64,000 bases of DNA from Stenotrophomonas sp. ATCM1_4 (GTDB lineage: Bacteria > Pseudomonadota > Gammaproteobacteria > Xanthomonadales > Xanthomonadaceae), in the NCBI RefSeq assembly GCF_004348115.1, contig NZ_QPFB01000001.1, positions 2,679,928 to 2,743,927 of the forward strand, in the 5' to 3' direction. The position numbers and the translations under genes were made by a program. The notes beneath the pieces were generated by a model, which was not told the DNA's origin, did not search any database, and worked only from the letters and a program-made list of their open reading frames with translations. Positions 35,591-44,001 of the stretch are shown in pieces (position 1 is the stretch's first letter; every line of letters starts with the position of its first letter).

Positions 35591-37061
35591 CGTTGATTCC
35601 TTCATCGTCGGCGGCGCTCTCGGCGCCGGTTTTCGTGCCCTGCCGCGCGCCGGAGGCGTTGGTGCGGCGGGGGTCGCTGTCGTAGGTCAGGCCCGCCTTG
35701 TCGGCCCGCTCGTTGTCGTCCTTCTGCTCGCGGTCGACCTGCTCGGGGTCTTCGCCCGAGCCCAGCACCACCGCCGAGCGCGATTTGAAGCCGGCCCGCA
35801 CGGCCTTCACTTCGGAATTGACGTCCTGCACCGGGTGGCTCCAGGGCCAACCCTCGGGCACCCACAGCGTTTCGGTGACGTCATCGCGCAGCGACGCGTA
35901 GCGCGGCACCTTCAGCAGGCCCGCCAGCACTGCCTGATCGAAGAACGCATCGCGCACGCGCTGGCAGAACATCGGGATCATGAACAGCCACTGGTCCTGC
36001 TCGATGACGCGGCGGAACTCGTTGAGGATCAAGCGCAGCGCGCGGTCGGAGATGTTGCGCAGGTCGCCGGTCAGCACCTCGTAGGGCACGTCCTGGCTGG
36101 CCGCGATCGCCAGCAGGTGCCCCCGCAGGAAGTCGCCATAATCCGCACCGGCACCGGGCGGCTCGCTGAACTTCACGTCGGTGTCCGGCGGCAGCTCCTG
36201 CATCGTGCCGGGTTCAAGGCCCCCGATTGCGGTGCCGTCATCGTCCTCACCGGAGATCAGGTCACCGATGGCCTCCCCGTCCTCGCCGTCCGCGTTGGAC
36301 TTCTTCGTGATGAACGCGGTGAACAGGTTGGCCAGGTTCTGCCGTTCGAGCACCGCATCGTCGAGGCGGTCCAGGTTGAACATCCGCAGCAACGCGGGAG
36401 CGGAACCCGGCACGCCTCGGATGGCACCTGCGCGGTTGGGGCGATACAGGTGCAGGACCTGCTCGGCGGGCACGCGCACCAGTTCATTGCCGTTGACCAT
36501 CAGGTGCTGGTCGCCGGGGTGCTCGCGGTACATCCAGTAGGCGACGCGCCGGCCGATGAGGTCGAACTCGATGCCCTGACGGATTGCGTTCCCGTTGCTG
36601 GCTACGCCGTTGTAGTGCTGCGGGCACTGCTCCGACTCGATCAGCTGGACCTGCAGCGGGACCGGCAGCCCATCCTCGCGCCGGCGGTACCGCAGCCGGG
36701 CGAACACTTCGCCCGCCTCCTTCCACTCGCGCCAGGCCAACGCCTGCATCCCATTCCAATCGAGCACGCCGTCGGCATCGGCGTACTTTCCCCAGCGGCG
36801 CCAGAGCTGGGTGACCTGCTTCTTGTGGGCCTTGCTGCCCCAGATCGCCTTTGCCTGGATGCCCGTGGCGATGCCGTTGGAAACGCTCTTGTTGAGCGCG
36901 CTGACCATCCACGGGTCGTTACGCGCCAGATGCCGCGCCCTGGCCAGAAGCGTGGGCAAGCCCAGCAAGGCCCCGTTTGGGCCCAGCGACATGGGCCGGA
37001 ACGTGCGCAGGCGGCGCCCGTTCCCGGCCGCGCGGTAGCTGCCTTCCAATGCATCAGACAT
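35580..37061 (-). CDS. portal protein B
   Basis: 493 residues from the ATG at 37061 (MSDALEGSYRAAGNGRRLRT) with GGGGA upstream. It matches the lambda portal family (PF05136): RARHLARNDPWMVSALNKSV, EVFARLRYRRREDGLPVP and AASQDVPYEVLTGDL. It forms the twelve-fold ring for DNA packaging. The C-terminus is charged and disordered. It overlaps the W gene by eight bases. Confidence 0.9.
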   Translation of the reverse strand: MSDALEGSYRAAGNGRRLRTFRPMSLGPNGALLGLPTLLARARHLARNDPWMVSALNKSVSNGIATGIQAKAIWGSKAHKKQVTQLWRRWGKYADADGVLDWNGMQALAWREWKEAGEVFARLRYRRREDGLPVPLQVQLIESEQCPQHYNGVASNGNAIRQGIEFDLIGRRVAYWMYREHPGDQHLMVNGNELVRVPAEQVLHLYRPNRAGAIRGVPGSAPALLRMFNLDRLDDAVLERQNLANLFTAFITKKSNADGEDGEAIGDLISGEDDDGTAIGGLEPGTMQELPPDTDVKFSEPPGAGADYGDFLRGHLLAIAASQDVPYEVLTGDLRNISDRALRLILNEFRRVIEQDQWLFMIPMFCQRVRDAFFDQAVLAGLLKVPRYASLRDDVTETLWVPEGWPWSHPVQDVNSEVKAVRAGFKSRSAVVLGSGEDPEQVDREQKDDNERADKAGLTYDSDPRRTNASGARQGTKTGAESAADDEGINDDE

Positions 37062-37272
37062 TGCCGGTCCCCGATTGGTAAAGGCGCACGACACGGTGCC
37101 GGCGGCGCGGCGGCGAGGAACCCTCGCCGACCTCCTCGCGCATCTGCTTCAGCAGCCTGCGCATCGCGTCCAGGCTCTGGTAGGTCACGGTGCGGTCGGC
37201 GTATCGGACGCTCAGCACACCGGCCGCGATGGCTTCTTCAAGCGCCACGGTCTGTTCTTTCGTAAATGCCAT
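37054..37272 (-). CDS. head-tail connector W
   Basis: 72 residues, starting MAFTKEQTVALEEAIAAGVL; helical with basic RRRHRVVRL near the end, matching gpW (PF02831) in length and place between terminase and portal. It seals the packaged head and joins it to the tail. It starts one base after the terminase stop. Confidence 0.88.
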   Translation of the reverse strand: MAFTKEQTVALEEAIAAGVLSVRYADRTVTYQSLDAMRRLLKQMREEVGEGSSPPRRRHRVVRLYQSGTGNV

Positions 37273-37273
37273 T

Positions 37274-39361
37274 TCAGCGTCCCATGTACTTACTGCGTAT
37301 GACGCGCCGCGGTCGCGCGCGCGGCGGAGGGGCCGGTGCGGCGTCGTCCGCCCTCACGTCGGGGTTGTCGTCCCATTCCGCTGCCCACGGCGGCGGCGCG
37401 GTCCAGTTGATCGCCGGCACCTTCATCCACAGCGCCAGCCCCTCGGCATAGCCGCACAGGTCGAATGCCTCGTTGCGGCGGTTGGCCAGGTTCTCCCAGC
37501 CCTTCGCAGTCCGGGATTCGGCCGTCAGCTCCGCGTAGAACGCCTCCGGCAGCCAGTCGGGGAAGTGGTAGTAGCCCGGTCCCGGCTCGGCCCGCTTCAC
37601 GTTGGCGCTTACGGTGTCCTTCAACCGATCGACGTTGAGCAACAGCTGGGGCACATCACCCTTCGATCCGGATTTGCGGTCCTTTCGCTTGCTGCTGTCT
37701 GGGAAGGTCTCGCGGAACAGCGGGCCTTCACGGCGGGTGTCGCCCTTGATGAGGCGCACCCGCGTGTGCAGCTTCCGCACCTTCAACGACCGCCAGAACT
37801 CCAGCGCGCGCACCGAGGTGCCGGACTTGCCGCCCCAGTCAATGCCGGTGACGCGGATAGGCATGGTGCGACCGGTCCCGTCAGCCAGCGGATACCGTCG
37901 CGTGATGACCTTCTCGACCAGGCGCTCCCAATCCTCCAAGTACTTCGGCGGGTCCAGCGGCAGAAAGCCACCGGAACCGTCCGGGCGCGCGGAGGTGCGC
38001 AGCGTGAATGAGTCCACGACCCACCGCTCCAGCTGCCCGGACTCGCCGATGCCAAACCCCAGCACCAGCACCACGAAACGATTGCCCTGCACGTCCACCG
38101 TGGCGGTGAGGAACCGCACGCCCGGAGGCACCGCGCCCCTGCCCCAGTCCTCCGCCCGCTTCCGCATCTCGTTGGGGTCGCTGACCGAGCGCGCCGCCAT
38201 CGGCACGTAGTTGATGGCGCCGTCAACGTTGTGCGTCGTTTTCAGCGGGCGCTCTTCACCGGTGGTGGCAAAGGTGCGCAGCGCCTGGAAGTAGCGCTCC
38301 ACCAGCGATTCCCACGATTGATAGGCGGCCGCGACGCCGCCCAGCCAGAAGCTGGCGATGCGCGCCTCCGGGCGTTCGCCCGTAACCGTGCCGTCGGGAT
38401 GGACCACCTGCCCCTCTGCCGCCCAAACGCCAGAGCGGTTCATGCCCTCCTTCCACCGGTGCTGCAGGCCTACACCGCAGTGTGGGCAGTGCAGCAGCGA
38501 GTAGTGGCGTGCCAGCTTCTGCACGTCGTCCAGCACCACCCGCTCGAGAAGTTCCTCCAGCGGCGGCAGCGCGAAGCCGTCATACCCTGGCGCCGCTTGG
38601 AAGCGCTCGCCGCATTCGGGGCAAGGCCAGTACCAGCGGCGCCGGTCGCCTCGGGCGTATAGCGCCGCGATGCCGGCCGCCGGCGGGCCTTGGTGAGGGT
38701 CGATCGGCTTCCAGGCACCGTCGGTGAAGTCCGTTGCGGGGCTGGACTCTGCCACCACCATGCCGGCGGACATGTAGGTCTGCGTGCGCTTCAGCGCCAA
38801 GCCGAAGCACTCATCGATGGCCAGATCGCCGGTGTAGTTATCCACGTCCGTCATCAGGACGTCGTGGATGTCCTTGCCCGACAGCACCGAGACCGACGGC
38901 CAGCCCATGCGCAGCGACATGCCCGAGCGGAAGAACTTCAGCAGGATGTTGTCATCGTGCGCTCGGGGACTGAGCCGCGATCGCAGCTCGGGGCTGGCGG
39001 CGATGCTGCGCGAGATGCGTGTTTTGCTGTAGTCCTCCGCTGCGTCCTTGGACATCTGGACAACCATGGCATCGGCCGGGTTGCACGTGATGAGGTAGGC
39101 CAGCCGCGCGTCGATCAGCGAGATGGTCTTGCCGGAACGGGCCGGACCCACGAAAACGACGGACTCGAAATGCCGGCTGCCAGTGGTATCCAGCGGCTCG
39201 ACCATATACGGGGTCGTGTGCGGGTCCCAGGCGCCGGCCGCGCCGGCGGCATTGGCCACCTGCAGCGCCTTGGCCCCTTCACTCACCCGGATTCGCCGGG
39301 GCGGTCGGATCATCTCGGCCACGCCGAGGCGAACGCTACGCGCTGTCGCGTACGTCGTCAT
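37274..39361 (-). CDS. terminase large subunit A
   Basis: 695 residues, GpA family (PF05876). The ATPase Walker A is VGPARSGKT. Two Cys pairs (CPEC, CPHC) form a probable zinc site at about 265-325. The nuclease domain follows (TATVDVQGNRFVVLVLGFGI). The C-terminus is Pro/Arg-rich. It cuts at cos and drives packaging. The start overlaps the Nu1-like gene by 26 bases. Confidence 0.92.
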   Translation of the reverse strand: MTTYATARSVRLGVAEMIRPPRRIRVSEGAKALQVANAAGAAGAWDPHTTPYMVEPLDTTGSRHFESVVFVGPARSGKTISLIDARLAYLITCNPADAMVVQMSKDAAEDYSKTRISRSIAASPELRSRLSPRAHDDNILLKFFRSGMSLRMGWPSVSVLSGKDIHDVLMTDVDNYTGDLAIDECFGLALKRTQTYMSAGMVVAESSPATDFTDGAWKPIDPHQGPPAAGIAALYARGDRRRWYWPCPECGERFQAAPGYDGFALPPLEELLERVVLDDVQKLARHYSLLHCPHCGVGLQHRWKEGMNRSGVWAAEGQVVHPDGTVTGERPEARIASFWLGGVAAAYQSWESLVERYFQALRTFATTGEERPLKTTHNVDGAINYVPMAARSVSDPNEMRKRAEDWGRGAVPPGVRFLTATVDVQGNRFVVLVLGFGIGESGQLERWVVDSFTLRTSARPDGSGGFLPLDPPKYLEDWERLVEKVITRRYPLADGTGRTMPIRVTGIDWGGKSGTSVRALEFWRSLKVRKLHTRVRLIKGDTRREGPLFRETFPDSSKRKDRKSGSKGDVPQLLLNVDRLKDTVSANVKRAEPGPGYYHFPDWLPEAFYAELTAESRTAKGWENLANRRNEAFDLCGYAEGLALWMKVPAINWTAPPPWAAEWDDNPDVRADDAAPAPPPRARPRRVIRSKYMGR

Positions 39362-39839
39362 CGGTGATGCCCTCGTACATGGATTGTCGGACGCGGTCGC
39401 ACTCGTCCTGGACCTTCACGACCTGGTCCGGTGTCAGGCCCGCTTTGCGCTCCAGCACGTCCGGCAACGTGTCGAAGAACTGCACCACCTTTTTCACCAG
39501 CTCCGCGTAGTCCGCCTCCACCTCTGCGGCCGGTACCAGCTGGCCGATGGTGGATTCCACCTTCAGCCGCTCGTTCTCGGACTGGTAGTAGGCCCGGCGC
39601 TCCATCGGCGGCAGGTCGCGCGGGTCGACGACCCCGTCAACCCCGGCGCCTGGGCCAATCGGATCAACCAAGGCGGCGGCGGCATCGGCAAGGCGGTACA
39701 CGTCGTGGCCAGCGCGCTTGGCCAGCGGCGGGATGCCGGCCTCCTTCAGGCGCTTGGAGGCCGTGCGCCGGTCCATGCGGAACTCTTCCGCCAGCCGGCC
39801 AATCGACCAGCCTTGGGAGAATTCGTGGATGTCGGCCAT
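39336..39839 (-). CDS. terminase small subunit (Nu1-like, DUF1441)
   Basis: 167 residues. An N-terminal helix-turn-helix (WSIGRLAEEFRMDRRTASKR) is followed by a coiled-coil C-terminal part that binds the large subunit. DUF1441 members play this role. It recognises the cos region, which is expected directly upstream at 39840-40091. Confidence 0.85.
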   Translation of the reverse strand: MADIHEFSQGWSIGRLAEEFRMDRRTASKRLKEAGIPPLAKRAGHDVYRLADAAAALVDPIGPGAGVDGVVDPRDLPPMERRAYYQSENERLKVESTIGQLVPAAEVEADYAELVKKVVQFFDTLPDVLERKAGLTPDQVVKVQDECDRVRQSMYEGITDDDVRDSA

Positions 39840-40091
39840 GTCCTACCTAATGCACAACGTGTACGGGGGTGAAAACGCGGTTTCTCCCGGGAAAAACGCA
39901 AAAAATGCCCACTAGTGGTGGAGCATCCTAGGGGCCGAAAAACTGGAAATTACCGGGGTCCGAATTCCCCCCGGTCGGCTCGGGCCGCCCCTGGGGCCCC
40001 GCCCGTTCAGGTTTCTGTGGATAATTTCGATGCAGCGTGGAACGCATGCACACAACGGCAAAGGTTCCACGACGCGAAAGGCAGGCCACCA
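39840..40091. other. probable cos region
   Basis: Non-coding 252 bases next to the terminase small subunit, where lambda-like phages have cos. It has a GC-rich partly symmetrical core at about 39981-40008 (CGGGCCGCCCC / GGGGCCCCGCCCG), flanked by GGGG/CCCC blocks. The exact nick sites cannot be read from sequence alone. Confidence 0.5.
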
Positions 40092-40451
40092 TCAGAACTC
40101 CTCCACATCCCAGCCACCGCCGTCCCGCCTGGCCCTCACCTTCACGGCAAGGAACCGGAACGGGTACATGGCCGCTGCGATCTTGATCTTGGCCCTGGCA
40201 TCGTCCTGCCAGAAGCCCTTTACCTCGTGCAGCTCCATCACACCGTCAGCGGCCAGCACCGCAAAGTCCGGCGTGTAGAAGGTGTTGTCTGCCAGACGCA
40301 GCTTGATGCCCTCGAACTTGTGCCAGAGGATCTGCCCGGCATGCTCCAGCGCGCGGAGCCTGTCGGCATAGGCCTGCTCGGTCTTGTTCAATTCACCAGT
40401 CTTGAGCCGACCGAGAGCCAGATGAGCACGGCTCTTGCAATGTAGCGCCAT
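40092..40451 (-). CDS. DUF1064 protein, PD-(D/E)xK nuclease-like
   Basis: 119 residues from the ATG at 40451 (GGAAG upstream); upstream starts at 40481 and 40490 exist. The family signature is clear: LADNTFYTPDFAVL, MELHEVKGFWQDDARAKIKI. The D and E-x-K positions are those of a restriction-like nuclease. Likely a phage recombination or packaging nuclease. It lies between the lysis genes and cos. Confidence 0.8.
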   Translation of the reverse strand: MALHCKSRAHLALGRLKTGELNKTEQAYADRLRALEHAGQILWHKFEGIKLRLADNTFYTPDFAVLAADGVMELHEVKGFWQDDARAKIKIAAAMYPFRFLAVKVRARRDGGGWDVEEF

Positions 40452-40577
40452 GACTTCCACCCCCTTTGAATCACGCTTCATCACCTGCACTCACCGCGTG
40501 CGGCAGCGCAGATTGAACGGGTGCGTTTCTCTATGTAGCGTCGGGCTTGCCCTATCCCGGGCAAGCAAAGGACTGAC

Positions 40578-40772
40578 GTGATGATCAAGAAGGCCTTGAA
40601 GACCGTACTGTTCCTGCTCGTTGCCGTATCCGGCTTCGCTACCGCGCAGGTCACTCCCTGCTCCATGTGCGAAGTGCAACTCAACCGTTGCCTGCAGAAC
40701 GGCGTCTTCACCGATGAGCAATGCTATGCAGCCTATGAGCGCTGCAAAGCGGACGCCTGCCCTGCCCCGTAA
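40578..40772 (+). CDS. small Cys-rich secreted protein, 64 aa
   Basis: The only rightward gene between 19.5 and 49 kb. A signal peptide (KKALKTVLFLLVAVSGFATA) is followed by about 40 mature residues with six Cys (CSMC, C, C, C, C), so it is probably a disulfide-bonded periplasmic peptide. AAAGGA stands upstream. As a single gene against the late operon it fits the pattern of a moron expressed in the lysogen. Function unknown. Confidence 0.65.
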   Translation: MMIKKALKTVLFLLVAVSGFATAQVTPCSMCEVQLNRCLQNGVFTDEQCYAAYERCKADACPAP

Positions 40773-40788
40773 CGATCACCGCCAGCCC

Positions 40789-41259
40789 TCATGACGAGGG
40801 CTGGTTCCTATCGGACCTCACTACCGCTTGGCAGGCTCTGATTTGGTCGTCGGCTTCTCGGCCGATTCGAACAAGATCACCCTGATCCTTTGCTCGTAGT
40901 TCGGCGAGCGCATCACGTTCGGCGGCGCCGGCTGCGGACTCGGACACACGGTTGGTTTCACACGCTGCCCACTGCCGGCGCAACTGGAGGTTGCCAGCAC
41001 GCAGGTCAGCAACAACAGCAGCAGGGATGGCCTCGGCCGCTTCCCGGTCTTCTTCATGCTCGGCTCCGATCTTGGCCAGCTCCTGGCCTTTGGTCTGCTC
41101 CAGCGCGCGAGCGCCCTGCTCTGCCAGCACCTGGCGGGTGAGCTGCTTCACTTCCTGCTTGCCGGCAGCTATGTCCGCACTGCGGTCACGCCACTCTCGC
41201 CCCAGGAAGAACCCGGCTATGAACAGCAGCAGTCCGACGACGATGTGCACTCTGGTCAT
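40789..41259 (-). CDS. i-spanin (Rz-like)
   Basis: 156 residues from the ATG at 41259. An N-terminal membrane anchor (HIVVGLLLFIAGFFLG) is followed by a long periplasmic coiled coil. With the nested Rz1 it spans the periplasm and fuses inner and outer membranes in the last step of lysis. The start overlaps the previous stop as ATGA. Confidence 0.8.
   Translation of the reverse strand: MTRVHIVVGLLLFIAGFFLGREWRDRSADIAAGKQEVKQLTRQVLAEQGARALEQTKGQELAKIGAEHEEDREAAEAIPAAVVADLRAGNLQLRRQWAACETNRVSESAAGAAERDALAELRAKDQGDLVRIGREADDQIRACQAVVRSDRNQPSS
40821..41057 (-). CDS. o-spanin (Rz1-like lipoprotein), nested in Rz
   Basis: 78 residues lying entirely within the Rz-like gene in another frame. MKKTGKRPRPSLLLLLLTCV is a lipoprotein-type signal with Cys at LLTC and SSC; after it comes a Pro-rich mature part (CPSPQPAPPN). 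Fully nested Rz1 genes are well known in lambda relatives. It would anchor in the outer membrane and bind Rz. Confidence 0.75.
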   Translation of the reverse strand: MKKTGKRPRPSLLLLLLTCVLATSSCAGSGQRVKPTVCPSPQPAPPNVMRSPNYEQRIRVILFESAEKPTTKSEPAKR

Positions 41260-41552
41260 TTGAAACCTTCGATCGTTGCCCGGTCGGGGTGCCGGTAGCT
41301 GATCCAGTCCGGCATCGGCACAAACCGGCCGTTCTGCTTGAGCTGGATCTGGACGTCGTAGCGAGGCAGGTTCTTGAACGCCGCATCGAACTCCTGCAGC
41401 AACACGGCCATGCGTGCCTGCCAGTCGTCCGGCATCTCGTGCATCAGCACACGTGGCAGCGGAAGCCAGGACGCATAGCTCAGCCCGAACCAGCCCCACA
41501 GGGCGTCATACCCAGGGCGCTGCCATTCGGCAGCCGTCGGGGGCTGGCTCAT
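41256..41552 (-). CDS. hypothetical lysis-region protein, 98 aa
   Basis: Starts MSQPPTAAEWQRPGYDALWG. Trp-rich, soluble. The ATGA overlaps at both ends show tight coupling within the lysis cassette. No family recognised. Confidence 0.6.
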   Translation of the reverse strand: MSQPPTAAEWQRPGYDALWGWFGLSYASWLPLPRVLMHEMPDDWQARMAVLLQEFDAAFKNLPRYDVQIQLKQNGRFVPMPDWISYRHPDRATIEGFK

Positions 41553-41791
41553 AGGGCACGCTCGCCCCAAAGGCCGAGGAACTGATCCTCGTCGTATGGG
41601 TCTGCCGTCCCACGGCGCACGTTGATCCAGCGGCGCACCTTGTGAGCGAGCCACAAGACGGGTTTAAGCACATCCCAGCGGGCGCGATAGAAAACTCGGC
41701 CACCCTCGTATTCGTCCCAACTGCCGGAGTAGTCCAGCAGCACCGGGCAGAACAGCATCCAAGCCTTGGCGGTTGGGGTGAACTTGCTCAT
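41549..41791 (-). CDS. hypothetical lysis-region protein, 80 aa
   Basis: Starts MSKFTPTAKAWMLFCPVLLD; basic mid-part (AHKVRRWINVRRG). One weakly hydrophobic stretch, not clearly transmembrane. GGAGG stands ten bases before the start. No family recognised. Confidence 0.6.
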   Translation of the reverse strand: MSKFTPTAKAWMLFCPVLLDYSGSWDEYEGGRVFYRARWDVLKPVLWLAHKVRRWINVRRGTADPYDEDQFLGLWGERAL

Positions 41792-41820
41792 CTCTCAAAC
41801 CTCCACGCCCACAAGGGCTG

Positions 41821-41904
41821 TCATGGGTCCATTCCTATGTCGCCGTGCCAGTAGGCCAGCGCGCCGACGGCCAGGCCGACCAGCAGGCCGATGCCTAGGT
41901 ACAT
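41821..41904 (-). CDS. 27-aa single-helix membrane peptide
   Basis: ATG at 41904 overlaps the stop of the 107-aa gene as TGATG; stop at 41821-41823. The peptide MYLGIGLLVGLAVGALAYW is one membrane helix with a short polar tail. Translational coupling supports that it is made. Possible pinholin-like or antiholin role by position; unproven. Confidence 0.5.
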   Translation of the reverse strand: MYLGIGLLVGLAVGALAYWHGDIGMDP

Positions 41905-42227
41905 CACGGCGGTTCGGGCGGTATTACCGCCCCCAGTCCGCGAAGCAGGCCTTCCAGCGTCTGCACTCGCATGCGCAACCGGTGCGCTTCCTCCTGGGCC
42001 TCACGCCGCAGCTTGATCTCCTCGTCCAGCTGCGTGCCCATCCGGGCCTGCGACTGCTCAAGGCGATCAATGCGCTCTGTCAGCCCGCCCACCAGGGTGA
42101 CGTTGGCGTCCGTCTCGGTGCGGTCCTTCTTCCGGCTCGCGATGACGCCCCAGATTTCCCGGACCAACCACAGAGCGAAGGCACCGCCGGCAGCCCACCA
42201 GGGCGCGGTGCTCGGATCACCGTCCAT
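41904..42227 (-). CDS. putative holin-like membrane protein, 107 aa
   Basis: One N-terminal membrane segment (PWWAAGGAFALWLVREIWGV) is followed by a charged coiled coil (ERIDRLEQSQARMGTQLDEE). It is coupled to the endolysin gene by TGATG at 42227. Place in the lysis cassette suggests holin or holin-regulator, but such single-helix coiled-coil proteins are not diagnostic. Confidence 0.55.
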   Translation of the reverse strand: MDGDPSTAPWWAAGGAFALWLVREIWGVIASRKKDRTETDANVTLVGGLTERIDRLEQSQARMGTQLDEEIKLRREAQEEAHRLRMRVQTLEGLLRGLGAVIPPEPP

Positions 42228-42658
42228 CAGGCGAGAGCCTGGCGCACGCCAGCCTCGATCACCGCCTCATCCCAGAACAGGCCGCCGTTCTCATGGCGGG
42301 CAATGGCCGTCACCATGCGCTGCAGCGGCACCTGCTTATTGAGGTTCACCACTTCACGGCTGCCCACACCGACCTCCCGGGCCACCTGGGTGATGTACGC
42401 CTCGGTGGGGTTCTCCACCGACGGCGCCCAGCGGCTGATCATCTCGCGGACCGTCCTCAGCCCGTGCTTGTTCTGGTACGTGAGCAGGGTCTTTGCCAGC
42501 GCGCGGAAGCCAGCCTGCGGCGTCTCGAACACGCAGAAGCGCTTCTCCCTCGCCAGAGCCTCGGGGCTCCGATCCTCACCGCGCCACACGGTCGCAGTGC
42601 GGTCCAGGTTTCCCGGGTTGTTGTTGCGGACGCCGCGCGGCTCCTGCTTCGTGCTCAT
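42227..42658 (-). CDS. endolysin (P5-like muramidase/transglycosylase)
   Basis: 143 residues from the ATG at 42658. The motif RGVRNNNPGNLDR near the N-terminus is the structural protein P5-type lytic fold, followed by FETPQAGFRALAKTLL and AYITQVAREVGV. It degrades peptidoglycan at lysis. No signal peptide, so it needs the holin for release. Confidence 0.8.
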   Translation of the reverse strand: MSTKQEPRGVRNNNPGNLDRTATVWRGEDRSPEALAREKRFCVFETPQAGFRALAKTLLTYQNKHGLRTVREMISRWAPSVENPTEAYITQVAREVGVGSREVVNLNKQVPLQRMVTAIARHENGGLFWDEAVIEAGVRQALA

Positions 42659-42876
42659 GGGTGAATCCCCTGTGTGGCAAAGGTGCCCGTCACCGCAGCC
42701 CGGCTGGCTCGATGATTGGTCCGGTAAGAGTGGACGGGCGTAGAAGAACCGATCACCACCGCTGCCTAGGTGCACAGGCCAGGCATGGCGGGACTGACGC
42801 GCTTGCGCGCGGCACCGGCCCCAATCGCCTCACGGCGAGCGGAGGGGATTTCGGCGCGGTGGTGATCGGGTTGAAA

Positions 42877-42904
42877 AGAAAAAGCCCGGCTTGTGCCGGG
42901 CTTT
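42877..42904 (-). terminator. terminator after the PDZ-SHOCT gene
   Basis: Stem AAAGCCCGGC / GCCGGGCTTT with a four-base loop and, on the minus strand, a T-rich tail. It stands 70 bases after the stop at 42974 and separates that gene from the lysis cassette. Confidence 0.75.
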
Positions 42905-42973
42905 GGTCGCGTGATGGTAGGAATCTAAGGCAAAAAGTGCGCAGGCTTCACCTGCGCATTCGCCAGGAGGAGG

Positions 42974-43885
42974 TCATTGCGTTAGAAGCTTTACCTTCTG
43001 AGAATCAAACTCTTCCTGCGTCAGCACTCCCTGCTCTTTCAGCTTCAATAGTTTCGCCAACTCATCCGCCACTGACGACGACGGTGTACCTGTTGATGGA
43101 GTTTTTAGGTGTTCTTCCTGCGCAAGCACCTCTTCCACATAGGCTGGGCGAAACTCACGATCCAACGTGAGGGTTATTGTCGCTCCATTTCTCGTAAGCT
43201 CGACGGGATATGTTGCGGAACTTGCCGCCTTCTCTGTCGCAGCCAGGTATTCGTCGTCATTTTTGAACCTGCGGCCAGCCACTCGAGTCACTACATCTCC
43301 AACAACGATCCCAGCCCGCATGGCGGCTGAGTCTGGCCGTACCCCCGTGATCCGCATAGCTGCATAGCGACCTTGTTGCGTGGCTTCGACGTCAACCCCC
43401 ATGACCACATGATTAGGAAATGTTGTCCCCACCGGAAATTTCCCGCCGGCGGCCCCCATGAAGCCCATGATGCTGTTCTGGAAATCGGCGCCCGAAAAGT
43501 CGACGCGCTGGATCTGACCGAACGCCATTTGCGTCTCCATCCATCCGGCAGCCTGTACCCTCGAAATCCCGGCGTTCTCGCTGATGGTGAAACGAAAGAA
43601 TCGCTTGGGCGGCGTCGAGTAGCTGTTGCCCAGTAGCAGCTGGCCCATAATCGACTGCCCAGTGCTCAAGGGTGAGTCGCAGACGACCGTCGTTTCGTTG
43701 GACGACACAACAGTCCAGCGCAAATCCATGCAACGCCCGGATATCTTCCCGGCTACTTCTGCGGCTTTTCCTGAGAACAACATTTCGGCACTACCCGACG
43801 GAGTAACCGCGAATATTTCATTTGCGAACCCGGCGGCGGGAATTGTCCCGAAGACGCAAAGCGCCATCAACCTTAACTTAATCAC
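42974..43885 (-). CDS. secreted PDZ-SHOCT protein
   Basis: 303 residues from a GTG at 43885 (AGGGGG upstream); the ATG at 43909 is an alternative. A signal peptide (IKLRLMALCVFGTIPAAGFA) is followed by a beta-rich domain (about 25-150), a PDZ domain (about 165-250: YAAMRITGVRPDSAAMRAGI, GDVVTRVAGRRF), and a C-terminal SHOCT helix pair (ELAKLLKLKEQGVLTQEEFD). Such proteins are envelope sensors or adaptors. It has its own terminator, so it is probably a lysogenic conversion gene rather than a lysis gene. Confidence 0.75.
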   Translation of the reverse strand: MIKLRLMALCVFGTIPAAGFANEIFAVTPSGSAEMLFSGKAAEVAGKISGRCMDLRWTVVSSNETTVVCDSPLSTGQSIMGQLLLGNSYSTPPKRFFRFTISENAGISRVQAAGWMETQMAFGQIQRVDFSGADFQNSIMGFMGAAGGKFPVGTTFPNHVVMGVDVEATQQGRYAAMRITGVRPDSAAMRAGIVVGDVVTRVAGRRFKNDDEYLAATEKAASSATYPVELTRNGATITLTLDREFRPAYVEEVLAQEEHLKTPSTGTPSSSVADELAKLLKLKEQGVLTQEEFDSQKVKLLTQ

Positions 43886-44001
43886 CCCTTCCCCCTGGAC
43901 AAGTGACATGATCTGGCCGCTGATACTAATGGGTCCCGAACCAATAGCGAAGTGCGGCAGGCATTCCCCCCTTCCCGAAGGACGGGGCGGGCCCGCGCCA
44001 C

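Noticed and set aside
35475..37265. 596-aa rightward open frame over the portal gene
   Set aside because: Antisense shadow of portal and W genes.
40789..41499. 236-aa version of the Rz-like protein
   Set aside because: The first 80 codons read the neighbouring gene out of frame; the coupled ATG at 41259 is the credible start.
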